Assembly (NCBI GenBank): GCA_963970005.1
Contig: CAXAMN010021224.1
Span: 101,830 to 165,829 of the forward strand
From: Durusdinium trenchii
Lineage: Eukaryota > Sar > Dinophyceae > Suessiales > Symbiodiniaceae
DNA: 64,000 bases
Direction of reading: 5' to 3'
Made by a program: the position numbers and the translations under genes. The notes below the pieces were generated by a model. That model was not told the DNA's origin, ran no database searches, and was given only the letters and a program-made list of their open reading frames with translations. Positions 60,401 through 62,904 of the stretch are shown piece by piece (the stretch's first letter is position 1; each line of letters starts with the position of its first letter).

Positions 60401-62904
60401 ACCATTTCAAGACCTAAACCCGTGACCGGACCGCCATTGGGATCTCAAATTATTGATGTTACCGGGAAGCTTTTGGAATTCTTATTCATGGCAGAGCAAC
60501 CATCACAAGTGTAGTTGCAGTCGATCCTTGGTTGTTCCATGTTGTTCCAGTATCTGATCCATACCATCTCGTTCAACACCTCCATGTGGGACTGACCTCT
60601 TTGCCTGCCAAAAGCGTGCGCGAAGCGCGGGGGACTGGCATCGAAATGCCAGTGCCAGTTGCGTGTTTGAAGTGTTTGAAGTCTACTGGAAATGACGAGG
60701 AATCCATCCACATGACCCCTTTGCCTACTCTTCCAATGAGGATTCGACTCTTTGATTGGGTGTGAAGAGCGTCTCGCCCCCAAAAGCCTCAATGGGTTGT
60801 GGTCTGGTCTGACGCTACCGGGGGGGTCTCCGACCTAGGGGTCGCCCTATTCGAGCTACATACCCATTTCAGACTCATCCGCGCGAGTGCGTAGGGAATT
60901 TTCGCACAGTCAGATTTGGGTGCCCTGAGAATTCCGGGCCCCGAAGCAACACAACTTCGGATCCCTGCCGAAACGGGTGGAGAAGGTCCGACCCCTCTGC
61001 CGAAACGGGTGGAGAAGGTCTGTTCGGATTCTTAGGGGTGTGGGACGAGTCGATTCCGACCGCTTTCCGGCAGGACCTCTTTGCCTCGATGACGGCGGCG
61101 CGGCAGGACCCCACCGCGGATGCGTCCATCGTCAACGTGCCCCATCGGCGTGTGGTGGGGGCGTTGGGGTTTTGGGGGTAGAAGAGGTGCGAAGTCTTGG
61201 AGGTGGTGGGATTGGAAGAAGCTCTTTGAAATTCTTGATATATATATATATATACCCACAAGGTGCAGTCTGGCCAAGCAAAACCAGGTCCAGTCTGACC
61301 TCATTGAATGGTGCTTTTGTATGACCCACTCAACCCACTCTGGTCGAGATATCAGACTGACCCAGGGGATCAGATGCTGAGCGCGCGTGTGGGATGTGAT
61401 TTGGTCAACATCTGTCAACATACCCTTACTAGACCTTTTTTCCTTGGTTTCAGGCGGCCTCAGAGAAAGCTGAGAGAGACGCGAGATCCTGGGCGGAGAC
61501 CCACTGCCATATCTGTTGGACCCACTGCCTTCCTGACCGGATCGTTTGGTCGCTTCGGCCGAAGCCTAGGGGGCCACCGCGCCGCCGTCCGACTCCACCT
61601 CCAGACGGTTCGATGGCACGCGGAAGGTCCTGGGAAGGTGGGAAGGTCCGGAGGTCCGTGTCCGTGGACCCCAGGTGACTGGGAGTAACTCCGTGAACGT
61701 CTTCCTGGGCATTGGCATGCCTTGGCTCTTAGCATCCTTCTACTGGTACATGCAGGCCAGGAGTCGACAGCATGTTTGAGCTTCGACAGCTGGGATCCGT
61801 TTTGAGCCTTTTTGAAAGCGTTGTTGAGAAGGTGTTTGGCACCTGCAGACCTAGTTTTGGTGGTCTGAAATCCTTAGTCACACAGTTGTTGGGTAAAGAG
61901 ATTGAAAGCAATGGTGGGCGACGGGCGAGGTTTCATTGGAGGGTGGCAAGTGATTGAGTGTACCGGGTCAAGATTGGATGTGTCTTGGAATGGTCACTCA
62001 GTAGCTGAATGCAGCTGACACTTTGGCTGCTTGGAGGTGGAATAGGTTTGTTGGCTCCCAGGCCAGTCGTTCAAAAATGGCGGGACGAAAGGGTCTGCTG
62101 GCTGAAAACGGGTGAATGTATGTAAATATCCCAGTCCCATGGAGTGTCTGGGTTATGTTATGCACTATATATTAAAATGCAACATCTATCAACATCCCCC
62201 CAGCATCCCTGCACCCAGGACCTTCCAACAGCTGGTTCGGGGATCCCAAATCCGATGGTTTTGGGACTCAAACAACCAGCGTTTCAATTAGTGACCTATC
62301 AGTGAGGCTGGCAGTGGATGCAGGATCTTTTTTGCATGTTTTTTGCAAATCTTCCTAGCTGGTCACCACGCCCGAGCGCAGGACTGGACTGGACGCGCAG
62401 TCCACGGCCCGAAAGAAACACCCCACGGCCCGATGGGGGACCCACCGCGGTGGGGATGCAGGTGTCCTAAACCAAACCTTGGATTCGTTTTCAGAATCCA
62501 CCGTTTTTTCCGCCGCTTTTCCTTCGCGCCTGCAGTGGATGAAAGCTTCCGGGACGGTTGGGTTTGTTTGTATAACTACTTACTTGCACGGATGACGTTT
62601 CTTGAGATCTTATGTGTCCTTTTTGGTCCACGCCTCAGGATGCCTTTTAGGCCCCCCCGACCAAATCGGAGATTCAGCCTTGTGACTTGTGTCTCACTGT
62701 GGATGAATCAACCACCCCATAGGATGGATCAACCGTCCGAATAGAATGGGTGATTCATGGCCCCACCTGGCCTGCTCCTTTCCGCCGCTGAATTCAGGGC
62801 CCAACCTGCATGAACTCCTTCAGCTTCGCCTTGCCTTTCTACCCCATCCGCCGCAGGGCACCACCTTCGCCGTGACGTCCCAGGGGATGAGCTTTAGCGT
62901 GCTG
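17128..62904 (+). CDS. NCX: Na+/Ca2+ exchanger (NCX/Calx family), split gene with 24 recognised exons, incomplete at both ends
   Basis: Multi-pass membrane antiporter that exchanges Na+ for Ca2+ using two inverted alpha repeats. Seen in order: extracellular N-terminal segment, TM1, alpha-1 signature (TLMALG + SSAPEIMLS, then GASTI + VGSAAFNLF), further membrane helices, a charged cytosolic loop, one Calx-beta domain, and the alpha-2 signature (ITAISFVALGTSVP + DLFASM, then ADASIVN + VTGSNSVNV). About 510 residues are recovered, against roughly 800-950 usual for the family; the first exon(s), part of the loop before alpha-2 and the C-terminus are missing. Introns run from 0.3 to 11.9 kb. Defined donors are 12 GC, 6 GT and 5 GA; all acceptors are AG. 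Exon phases match across all junctions except c/d, f/g and the q/r loop gap. Exons are listed separately (a to x). Identification rests on motif order and phase, not on a database search. Expression and intactness are unknown. Confidence 0.88.
17836..18092. repeat. CTG-rich imperfect repeat, first block
   Basis: Degenerate CTG/CTT/TGG-based units (GCTGCTGCTTGCTGG...). Related to the larger block downstream. Leu/Cys-rich and Gln-rich frames here derive from the repeat. Confidence 0.9.
18610..19530. repeat. (CTG)n array punctuated by CTTGGTAG, 0.9 kb
   Basis: Runs of 3-11 CTG triplets are separated again and again by CTTGGTAG (more than 20 times), giving a higher-order unit of about 20-50 bp. 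Lies wholly in the intron between exons a and b of the exchanger. Confidence 0.95.
19822..19878 (+). CDS. NCX: NCX exon b: TM1
   Basis: 57 nt, phase 0. Reads VR then MVLYFMGLIYSFMGVSI, a hydrophobic helix with the GVSI ending typical of the first NCX helix. Acceptor GTGTGAG|GTG; donor ATA|GTGCCT. The intron after it starts with GTG and the next exon also starts with GTG. Confidence 0.82.
20692..20768 (+). CDS. NCX: NCX exon c: after TM1, 3' end uncertain
   Basis: Acceptor CGCGAG|GTG. Reads VADLFMSAIERVTS, equivalent to the (A)D.FM..IE..TS stretch that follows TM1 in NCX proteins, and may continue with VQRCVQIGTSKR up to a classical AG|GTGAGC donor (phase 2). That phase does not match exon d (phase 0). 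So either the exon stops earlier, at AGC|GTGCAG (20,733), or a very small exon lies between c and d. Confidence 0.8.
22420..22510. repeat. Hairpin element, family E (MITE-like)
   Basis: Arms CCTGTCTGGGTGTCTTGG and GGACACCCAGACAGG around a loop with CACTACTATCCGGC. Second copy at 53,671-53,763. Confidence 0.82.
23358..23401 (+). CDS. NCX: NCX exon d: first half of the alpha-1 repeat
   Basis: 44 nt reading VWNETVATLTLMALG, the alpha-1 sequence leading into the ion-binding GSSAPE motif. Acceptor TTCTGAG|GTT. Donor inside the Gly codon, GG|GTCGCT (phase 2). The GSSAPE signature is split between this exon and exon e, so no single reading frame shows it. Another long frame (23,398-23,799) is unrelated intron sequence. 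Confidence 0.9.
23868..23955. repeat. Hairpin element (TATACCAGCACC ends)
   Basis: TATACCAGCACCC at the left and GGTGCTGGTATA at the right; interior GGGTTGGGAAAGGCCC ... TTCAATTGGTGACCTG is also found at 21,840-21,900 without the ends. Confidence 0.75.
24306..24390 (+). CDS. NCX: NCX exon e: second half of alpha-1 (SSAPE, GASTI)
   Basis: 85 nt. One base completes the split Gly codon, then SSAPEIMLSLNDIV, KRTFVQ and GKLGASTI. The acidic residue in SAPE and the following helix are the ion-coordination part of alpha-1; GxLGxSTI precedes VGSAAFN in the family. Acceptor TCCTAG|GTC, donor ATT|GCCACC (GC). Downstream in the same frame lies a GTG microsatellite (poly-Val) that belongs to the intron. 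Confidence 0.93.
24438..24468. repeat. (GTG)n microsatellite
   Basis: Ten GTG triplets just downstream of exon e; the poly-Val or poly-His frames across it are not coding. Confidence 0.93.
24792..24851 (+). CDS. NCX: NCX exon f: end of alpha-1 (VGSAAFNL helix)
   Basis: 60 nt, phase 0, reading VGSAAFNLFVI then VAVCINTIP, the conserved G(S/T)xAFN helix of alpha-1. Acceptor CCTTGAG|GTG. The donor is either CCC|GCAGGC (end 24,851, phase 0) or four bases later, G|GCACGG (end 24,855, phase 1). The second would be in phase with exon g. Confidence 0.93.
25179..25254 (+). CDS. NCX: NCX exon g: probable linker and membrane segment, 5' end uncertain
   Basis: Open frame reading LMGTEVRETGKQ then DFGVPVYFVTA. 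This fits the short polar turn followed by a VF.VTA helix after alpha-1 in NCX proteins. Start taken after CCTAG, which is in phase with exon f if f ends at 24,855; another AG lies six bases upstream. Donor GC|GCTTGG (phase 2) matches the one-base start of exon h 11.9 kb away. Weaker than its neighbours because the motif is less specific. Confidence 0.6.
26441..26530 (+). CDS. Possible exon of the nested TPR gene
   Basis: After TTCAGCAG|GTC an Ala-rich frame reads VEELESSIDGSTAALALA then LSNFAAALGRSD, vaguely TPR-like (A.AL.NFA..LGR.D) and on the same strand as the two TPR exons 7 kb downstream. The 3' limit is arbitrary; several GC/GT/GA donors are available. A minus-strand reading frame covers the same bases and cannot be ruled out. 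Confidence 0.25.
28083..28166. repeat. Hairpin element, family B, shortened
   Basis: CACTGACATGAAAGGGAA ... TTTCCATGATAGTGAGTC with the TTTGTAGAGGA loop motif. Confidence 0.7.
29553..30350 (+). pseudogene. LINE apurinic-endonuclease-like domain
   Basis: Frame 29,553-30,104 contains VLIVGYAPQSSAPAAQRQDF and VIGGDFNAEVDS, the (G)GDFNA active-site motif of the endonuclease/exonuclease/phosphatase fold. A shifted frame from 30,085 continues with NSYTWWHPAKGTEHVLDHF, matching the terminal TW.HP....LD motif of LINE endonucleases. This domain would nick target DNA for retrotransposition. Frameshifted. Confidence 0.8.
30452..31480 (+). pseudogene. LINE reverse transcriptase, frame-broken
   Basis: Pieces in three frames: GTWRGITLLYKLLARV and HEAQAGFRQGIGG (30,452-30,676); VDDLLQVTRRIVEEV and GLREGCPSSPPLFNVY (30,591-31,019); IGFADDTALMGHVDEI (from 30,877), where FADD is the catalytic Asp pair; and MQRVINYAVERCLGV near 31,395. 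These are the ordered RT fingers, palm and thumb motifs of dinoflagellate-type LINEs. Several frameshifts and stops make it non-functional. Confidence 0.87.
31493..32260 (+). pseudogene. LINE C-terminal region with three zinc-finger motifs
   Basis: After LGHVARMPVSRPP and RQAQDRQAWRALALAEF, typical of LINE C-termini, the frame 31,752-32,195 contains CEHCHQSWCNEKERRQHIC and CRHCHQQMAAPNVARHEAAC. A third unit, CQTCNTLLGSVQARKNHEAR followed by C, sits in another frame at about 32,180-32,245. Each has CxxC followed by His and Cys at nucleic-acid-binding spacing. Confidence 0.72.
32530..33250 (+). pseudogene. Retroelement-associated frame with coiled coil and basic Gly-rich tail
   Basis: Directly after the LINE, a frame reads LKIQSLERRLDAIEKEQEQQ (coiled-coil-like), a second open frame 32,690-33,028 carries NTWDATTGQWHRPDL, and the end (33,120-33,190) has a Lys/Gly/Arg-rich stretch. 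The combination suggests a nucleic-acid-binding ORF of the same or a neighbouring retroelement. No known family recognised; interrupted by stops. Confidence 0.4.
33468..33500. repeat. (GTC)n microsatellite
   Basis: About eleven GTC triplets, 80 bp before the first TPR exon. Confidence 0.93.
33581..33630 (+). CDS. Tetratricopeptide-repeat protein, exon (helix A)
   Basis: Reads NYAVLLHNLGLCHLKQ, fitting a TPR helix A (Y/A...L.NLG..H...G). Acceptor CGCCCAG|G; donor CAAG|GACCGC (GA, phase 1). The next exon begins with GA and restores the Gly codon that starts the turn. Lies on the + strand inside the 11.9 kb intron of the exchanger, so it is a separate nested gene, a translocated fragment, or a sign of misassembly. 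Partner exons were not convincingly found. Confidence 0.62.
34145..34200 (+). CDS. Tetratricopeptide-repeat protein, exon (helix B)
   Basis: Reads HRTDARELFAEAMNAYEQ after CTTCAG|GA; donor CAG|GCCGCG (GC). Completes with the previous exon a textbook TPR unit (G....AR.LF.EA...YE). Phase 1 on both sides of the 514-base intron. Function beyond protein-protein interaction cannot be stated. Confidence 0.62.
37179..37206 (+). CDS. NCX: NCX exon h: 28-nt membrane micro-exon
   Basis: Reads YVWLLFICV after AG|G, resembling the Y.WL helix following the VTA segment. Donor GTG|GTCAGT. Starts with one base (phase 2), matching exon g, and ends in phase 0, matching exon i. A few residues normally found before this motif are absent, so another micro-exon in the 11.9 kb intron is possible. 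Very short, so chance similarity cannot be excluded. Confidence 0.6.
38716..38789. repeat. Inverted repeat, 21-bp arms
   Basis: CCCTCGTGCCATGTACAACGG and its complement with one mismatch, 32-base loop. Confidence 0.9.
38804..38910. repeat. Perfect 25-bp inverted repeat upstream of exon i
   Basis: CAGCTTCTTCAAAGTGACCT + TTTGA is matched exactly in reverse complement at 38,886-38,910; the loop contains further GGTCACTTA dyads. Ends 95 bp before the exon i acceptor. Confidence 0.93.
39006..39090 (+). CDS. NCX: NCX exon i: TM helix before the cytosolic loop
   Basis: Reads VLLFEICTFFTLVGIG then IPVLLFCDWRFR: a long hydrophobic helix closed by acidic and basic residues, as at the last N-terminal-half helix where NCX enters its cytosolic loop. 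Acceptor CTTCAAG|GTC. Donor AGGC|GAAGAC (GA, phase 1), in phase with exon j. A perfect 25 bp inverted repeat sits 95 bp upstream. Confidence 0.72.
39303..39378. repeat. (CT)n/(TTTCTC)n pyrimidine tract
   Basis: Pure pyrimidine strand of about 75 bases; the Glu/Arg/Lys-rich minus-strand frame across it is an artefact. Confidence 0.95.
41762..41814 (+). CDS. NCX: NCX exon j: candidate cytosolic loop piece
   Basis: Reads YDEEADNAPKTWLEKFK between TGCCGAG|GC and AAG|GCGGAA (GC donor). Not a recognised domain. Assigned to the exchanger because splice sites have the local style, the composition is charged and soluble as expected for the loop, and phases match exon i (1) and exon k (0). Confidence 0.5.
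42884..42955 (+). CDS. NCX: NCX exon k: charged loop helix
   Basis: 72 nt, phase 0 at both ends. Reads DLDPEEKRRREEEEKKRE then AARMAK, a strongly charged helix of the kind found in the NCX loop ahead of the Calx-beta domain. Acceptor CCACAG|GAC, donor AAG|GCCTGC. The frame stays open beyond the donor but becomes unlike the family. Separated from exon l by a 6.2 kb intron that carries the virus-derived insertion. Confidence 0.55.
45406..45416. repeat. Left copy of 11-bp flanking direct repeat (candidate target-site duplication)
   Basis: ATGATTTTCAG, identical and in the same orientation as 47,431-47,441. It borders the left terminal inverted repeat directly. Confidence 0.7.
45420..45444 (+). 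repeat. Left terminal inverted repeat
   Basis: GGAGCGCTCTGAGCGGCGCG plus TTTTT; matches the reverse complement of the right end with one mismatch. G+C-rich at the tip, in contrast to the AT-rich interior. Confidence 0.75.
45555..45790. repeat. AT-rich long inverted repeat inside the viral insertion
   Basis: Tandem copies of TTCCAAAATTCCAATTTTCC (45,555-45,640) and an A-rich tract are mirrored by the complement at 45,712-45,790 (GGAAAATTGGAATTTTGG). A 70-base spacer includes a pyrimidine-rich stretch. The transcript would form a long hairpin. Confidence 0.75.
45839..46435 (-). pseudogene. Double-jelly-roll major capsid protein, C-terminal part, viral, broken
   Basis: Four overlapping frames give KSSSKLTGAFITLF, NYVYKRW, NPMIYGRINDTGNAD, SWQIQLSNSQKYTEFEAQSL, FYYLRRA and finally FIIGMSFEKIADVNFTGYNS. 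This series (S..L.GAF.TL, Y..W, W.(V/I)Q.G/S..., FYYLR.A, F.IG.....K.....F.G.N) fits the second jelly roll of Polinton/Polinton-like-virus capsid proteins. At least three frameshifts; the first jelly roll is missing. Structural or profile search would be needed to settle it. Confidence 0.62.
46443..46573 (-). pseudogene. GIY-YIG nuclease N-terminal fragment, viral, broken
   Basis: Starts MVDYSKAKFYRILND and, after a short duplication/frameshift, continues VYIGATCQPLSVRMAGHR. This is the GIY-YIG core: F/IY.I followed by VYIG(S/A)T.Q.L..R...HR with the catalytic Tyr and Arg. Only about 43 codons remain against 80-100 for the domain; it runs straight into capsid-type sequence, so the C-terminal part was deleted. 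GIY-YIG nucleases are common in Polinton-like viruses and selfish DNA. Confidence 0.75.
46587..47352 (-). pseudogene. Class-3-lipase-like serine hydrolase, viral, broken
   Basis: About 255 codons on the minus strand. It begins MIDVSDIAWKDLPGSAQ in one frame, shifts at an A-run near 47,240, then shows SGTGG...DGSLTRDIMDDLL, a lipase-like HNEKY segment, and the nucleophile elbow as GHNLA. After two more shifts come NTFATTTYATPTIK, DYRNPSDIV and SHSYINFEG, which hold the expected catalytic Asp and His. The nucleophile Ser of the usual GHSLG is Asn, and a stop follows DIV. So the catalytic triad and frame are both lost. Fold assignment rests on motif order. Confidence 0.7.
47400..47424 (-). repeat. 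Right terminal inverted repeat
   Basis: Read on the minus strand GGAGCGCTGTGAGCGGCGCG plus TTTTT, one mismatch to the left end over 25 bases. Confidence 0.75.
47431..47441. repeat. Right copy of 11-bp flanking direct repeat
   Basis: ATGATTTTCAG, identical to 45,406-45,416, directly outside the right terminal inverted repeat. Confidence 0.7.
47853..47946. repeat. Hairpin element, family F
   Basis: CAGCACTCACAAAGGGGTGC, GGAGGTTAGGGGTGCCCAGA, ACCAAACACCACCCCTTTGT then GACTCCTGG. Confidence 0.82.
49196..49307 (+). CDS. NCX: NCX exon l: loop and first strands of the Calx-beta domain
   Basis: 112 nt, the longest exon found. Reads TKPDVVALLQGEIEEIDAAR, then YGIITFSQHSVTIRRF, matching the opening beta strands of a Calx-beta domain. 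Acceptor CCGAAG|ACC (an AG 35 bases upstream is an alternative). Donor G|GCATAG; exon m begins with GCA, the same bases as the intron. Phase 1 matches exon m. Confidence 0.68.
50073..50177. repeat. Hairpin element, family D (MITE-like)
   Basis: ACCTGGAGTCGACCCGTTCG then TACCTCGG...GGTAC, a central GTACTTGTTTTTATGGGGTC, and mirrored end TTTGGAGACTCCAGGTA. Other copies: 8,521-8,637, 50,649-50,752 (opposite orientation), partial at 36,815-36,845 and 59,228-59,310. Confidence 0.82.
50411..50519. repeat. Nested hairpin with G-run/C-run stem
   Basis: Outer arms CATCCCCACCCCCTTAAC and complement of CATCCCTACCCCTTAGCA; inner stem GGGGGGGCCAGAAAAATGTA mirrored by TTACATTTTTTCAGGTCCCC. Confidence 0.85.
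50649..50752. repeat. Hairpin element, family D, inverted relative to the 50.1-kb copy
   Basis: TATACCTGGACCCTCCAAAG, AAAATGGGACATGCCCCCAT ... GAGACTCCAGGTATA. Sits 470 bp from its inverted relative; the pair could form a larger fold-back. Confidence 0.8.
50822..50869 (+). CDS. NCX: NCX exon m: Calx-beta strand C
   Basis: 48 nt reading KVTCTYRLEQLSAIPG (last Gly split). Corresponds to the V.V.YRT....A..G segment preceding DY in Calx-beta domains, with Ca2+-binding acidic residues in the following exon. Acceptor TGCCAG|GC, donor CCAG|GTGCCG (GT, phase 1). Confidence 0.78.
51332..51398 (+). CDS. NCX: NCX exon n: Calx-beta core (DYEE)
   Basis: 67 nt reading FDYEEDEGEIQFRDGVQ then TAEIS. The DY(E/x)..EG...F..G....I pattern is the Calx-beta hallmark; D and E residues here are those that bind regulatory Ca2+ in characterised exchangers. 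Acceptor TGACAG|GC, donor TC|GCGCCT (GC, phase 2); exon o also starts with GC. Confidence 0.88.
51722..51782 (+). CDS. NCX: NCX exon o: Calx-beta strands (E/F)
   Basis: 61 nt: one base completes Ser, then LTILPKKRGERSDRFQVVLE, the ..E.....F.V.L. strand closing a Calx-beta fold. Acceptor CTGAG|GC. The donor is GAG|GAGACC (GA type) and the next exon starts with the same GAG. Preceding sequence from 51,642 in this frame is intron. Confidence 0.85.
52180..52237 (+). CDS. NCX: NCX exon p: Calx-beta terminal loop
   Basis: 58 nt reading EPTGGAEFNPDFDGGEEH then LR, the E..GG....DGG(E/D) loop that ends a Calx-beta domain. Acceptor ACTCAG|GAG. Donor C|GATTGA (GA, phase 1) keeps phase with exon q; a GC donor one base earlier is possible but out of phase. 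Confidence 0.83.
52929..53025. repeat. Hairpin element, family C
   Basis: Starts TATACCAGCACCCTCCAAG, interior GGTGGTTTTTGGACACCTC, ends GGAGGCTCCTGGTA. Arms have diverged slightly. Confidence 0.8.
53671..53763. repeat. Hairpin element, family E
   Basis: CCTGTCTGGGTGTCCTGG ... CCCACTACCAATTGACAGGA with CACCCAGAGAGGATGGG closing the arm. Confidence 0.82.
54280..54335 (+). CDS. NCX: NCX exon q: loop after the Calx-beta domain
   Basis: Reads SCFTALIDAVVNLDELRQ after CTCCAG|GC; ends CAG|GCCCGC (GC, phase 0). The VN(L/M)D motif after the last strand is common in NCX loops. Phase matches exon p. The next recognised exon (r) starts in a different phase, so at least one loop exon between 54.34 and 57.38 kb was not found. 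Confidence 0.72.
54611..54710. repeat. Hairpin element, family C
   Basis: ATACCAGCACCCTCCAAG ... GGTGGTTTTTGGACACCTC ... GGAGGGTCCTGGTAT. The closest relative is the copy at 52,929; both lie near exons p and q. Confidence 0.82.
55655..55681. repeat. 27-bp near-perfect palindrome
   Basis: CCTCGTGACAAG-TTA-CTTGTCACGAGG. Confidence 0.93.
57377..57455 (+). CDS. NCX: NCX exon r: first TM of the second half
   Basis: 79 nt reading LNHLIWLPWTLIFALF, TPPPAYLGGW. Equivalent to the H....PWK..FA..PP...GGW segment opening the C-terminal membrane half. Acceptor GCTCAG|G, donor TGG|GCCTCT (GC). Phase 0 join to exon s gives the family's GGW.CFF pattern. Confidence 0.88.
58029..58217 (+). repeat. 188-bp direct duplication, copy 1 (before exon s)
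   Basis: GAGATGGTTGGAGCCGTGGG...GATGCCCTGCTG. About 90% identical to 58,754-58,941. Ends 49 bases before the acceptor of exon s. The protein-like frames it produces are not exchanger sequence. Confidence 0.9.
58267..58308 (+). CDS. NCX: NCX exon s: 42-nt TM exon
   Basis: Reads VCFFISLMHIAWLT between GCTGAG|GTT and ACG|GTCAGC (GT donor). Joins exon r (GGW) and exon t (IIIGDLA) in phase to give the family order GGW-CFF...T-IGDLA. Confidence 0.88.
58754..58941 (+). repeat. 188-bp direct duplication, copy 2 (before exon t)
   Basis: Same sequence as copy 1, ending 50 bases before the acceptor of exon t. Confidence 0.9.
58992..59027 (+). CDS. NCX: NCX exon t: IGDLA helix, 36 nt
   Basis: Reads IIIGDLAELFGC, the conserved IGDLA..FGC start of the alpha-2 repeat. 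Acceptor GCGCCAG|ATC. The donor TGT|GCCACT (GC) was chosen because the join to exon u then has the usual FGC-to-(D/x).ITA spacing. Confidence 0.92.
59497..59559 (+). CDS. NCX: NCX exon u: alpha-2 signature, first half
   Basis: 63 nt reading VANVDDN then ITAISFVALGTSVP. FVALGTS(V/L)PD is the alpha-2 ion-binding signature. Acceptor GTTGAG|GTG; intron begins GACCGT directly after CCG, and exon v begins GACCTC. A canonical GT donor would delete VP, so this is a clear GA-AG intron. Confidence 0.96.
59901..60003. repeat. Hairpin element, family F, inverted
   Basis: CCAGGAGTCACAAAGGGGTG, GGTGTTTAGTCCCATCCAGT, GGGCACCCCGACTACCTCC ... TGTGACTGCTGG; the minus-strand version of the 14.2 kb copy. Confidence 0.8.
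61074..61136 (+). CDS. NCX: NCX exon v: alpha-2 second half
   Basis: 63 nt reading DLFASMTAARQDP, T, ADASIVN. Continues alpha-2 (PD.FAS...A..D..AD.SI.NVTGSN). The residue before N is Val where most family members have Gly, an oddity worth noting. Acceptor CGGCAG|GAC, donor AAC|GTGCCC (GT). Confidence 0.95.
61675..61755 (+). CDS. NCX: NCX exon w: VTGSNSVNV helix
   Basis: 81 nt reading VTGSNSVNVFLGIGMPWLL then ASFYWYMQ: the N-V-TGSN-(S/A)VNVFLG-(L/I)G-PW block that ends alpha-2, then the next helix. Acceptor CCCCAG|GTG, donor CAG|GCCAGG (GC). Confidence 0.96.
62857..62904 (+). CDS. NCX: NCX exon x: pre-TM turn (last exon found)
   Basis: 48 nt reading GTTFAVTSQGMSFSVL, equivalent to the G..F.V..G.L.FSV segment between the last two helices. 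Acceptor CCGCAG|GGC, donor CTG|GCCGGG (GC), phase 0. The final helices and stop codon were not found in the remaining 1.1 kb. Confidence 0.8.
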
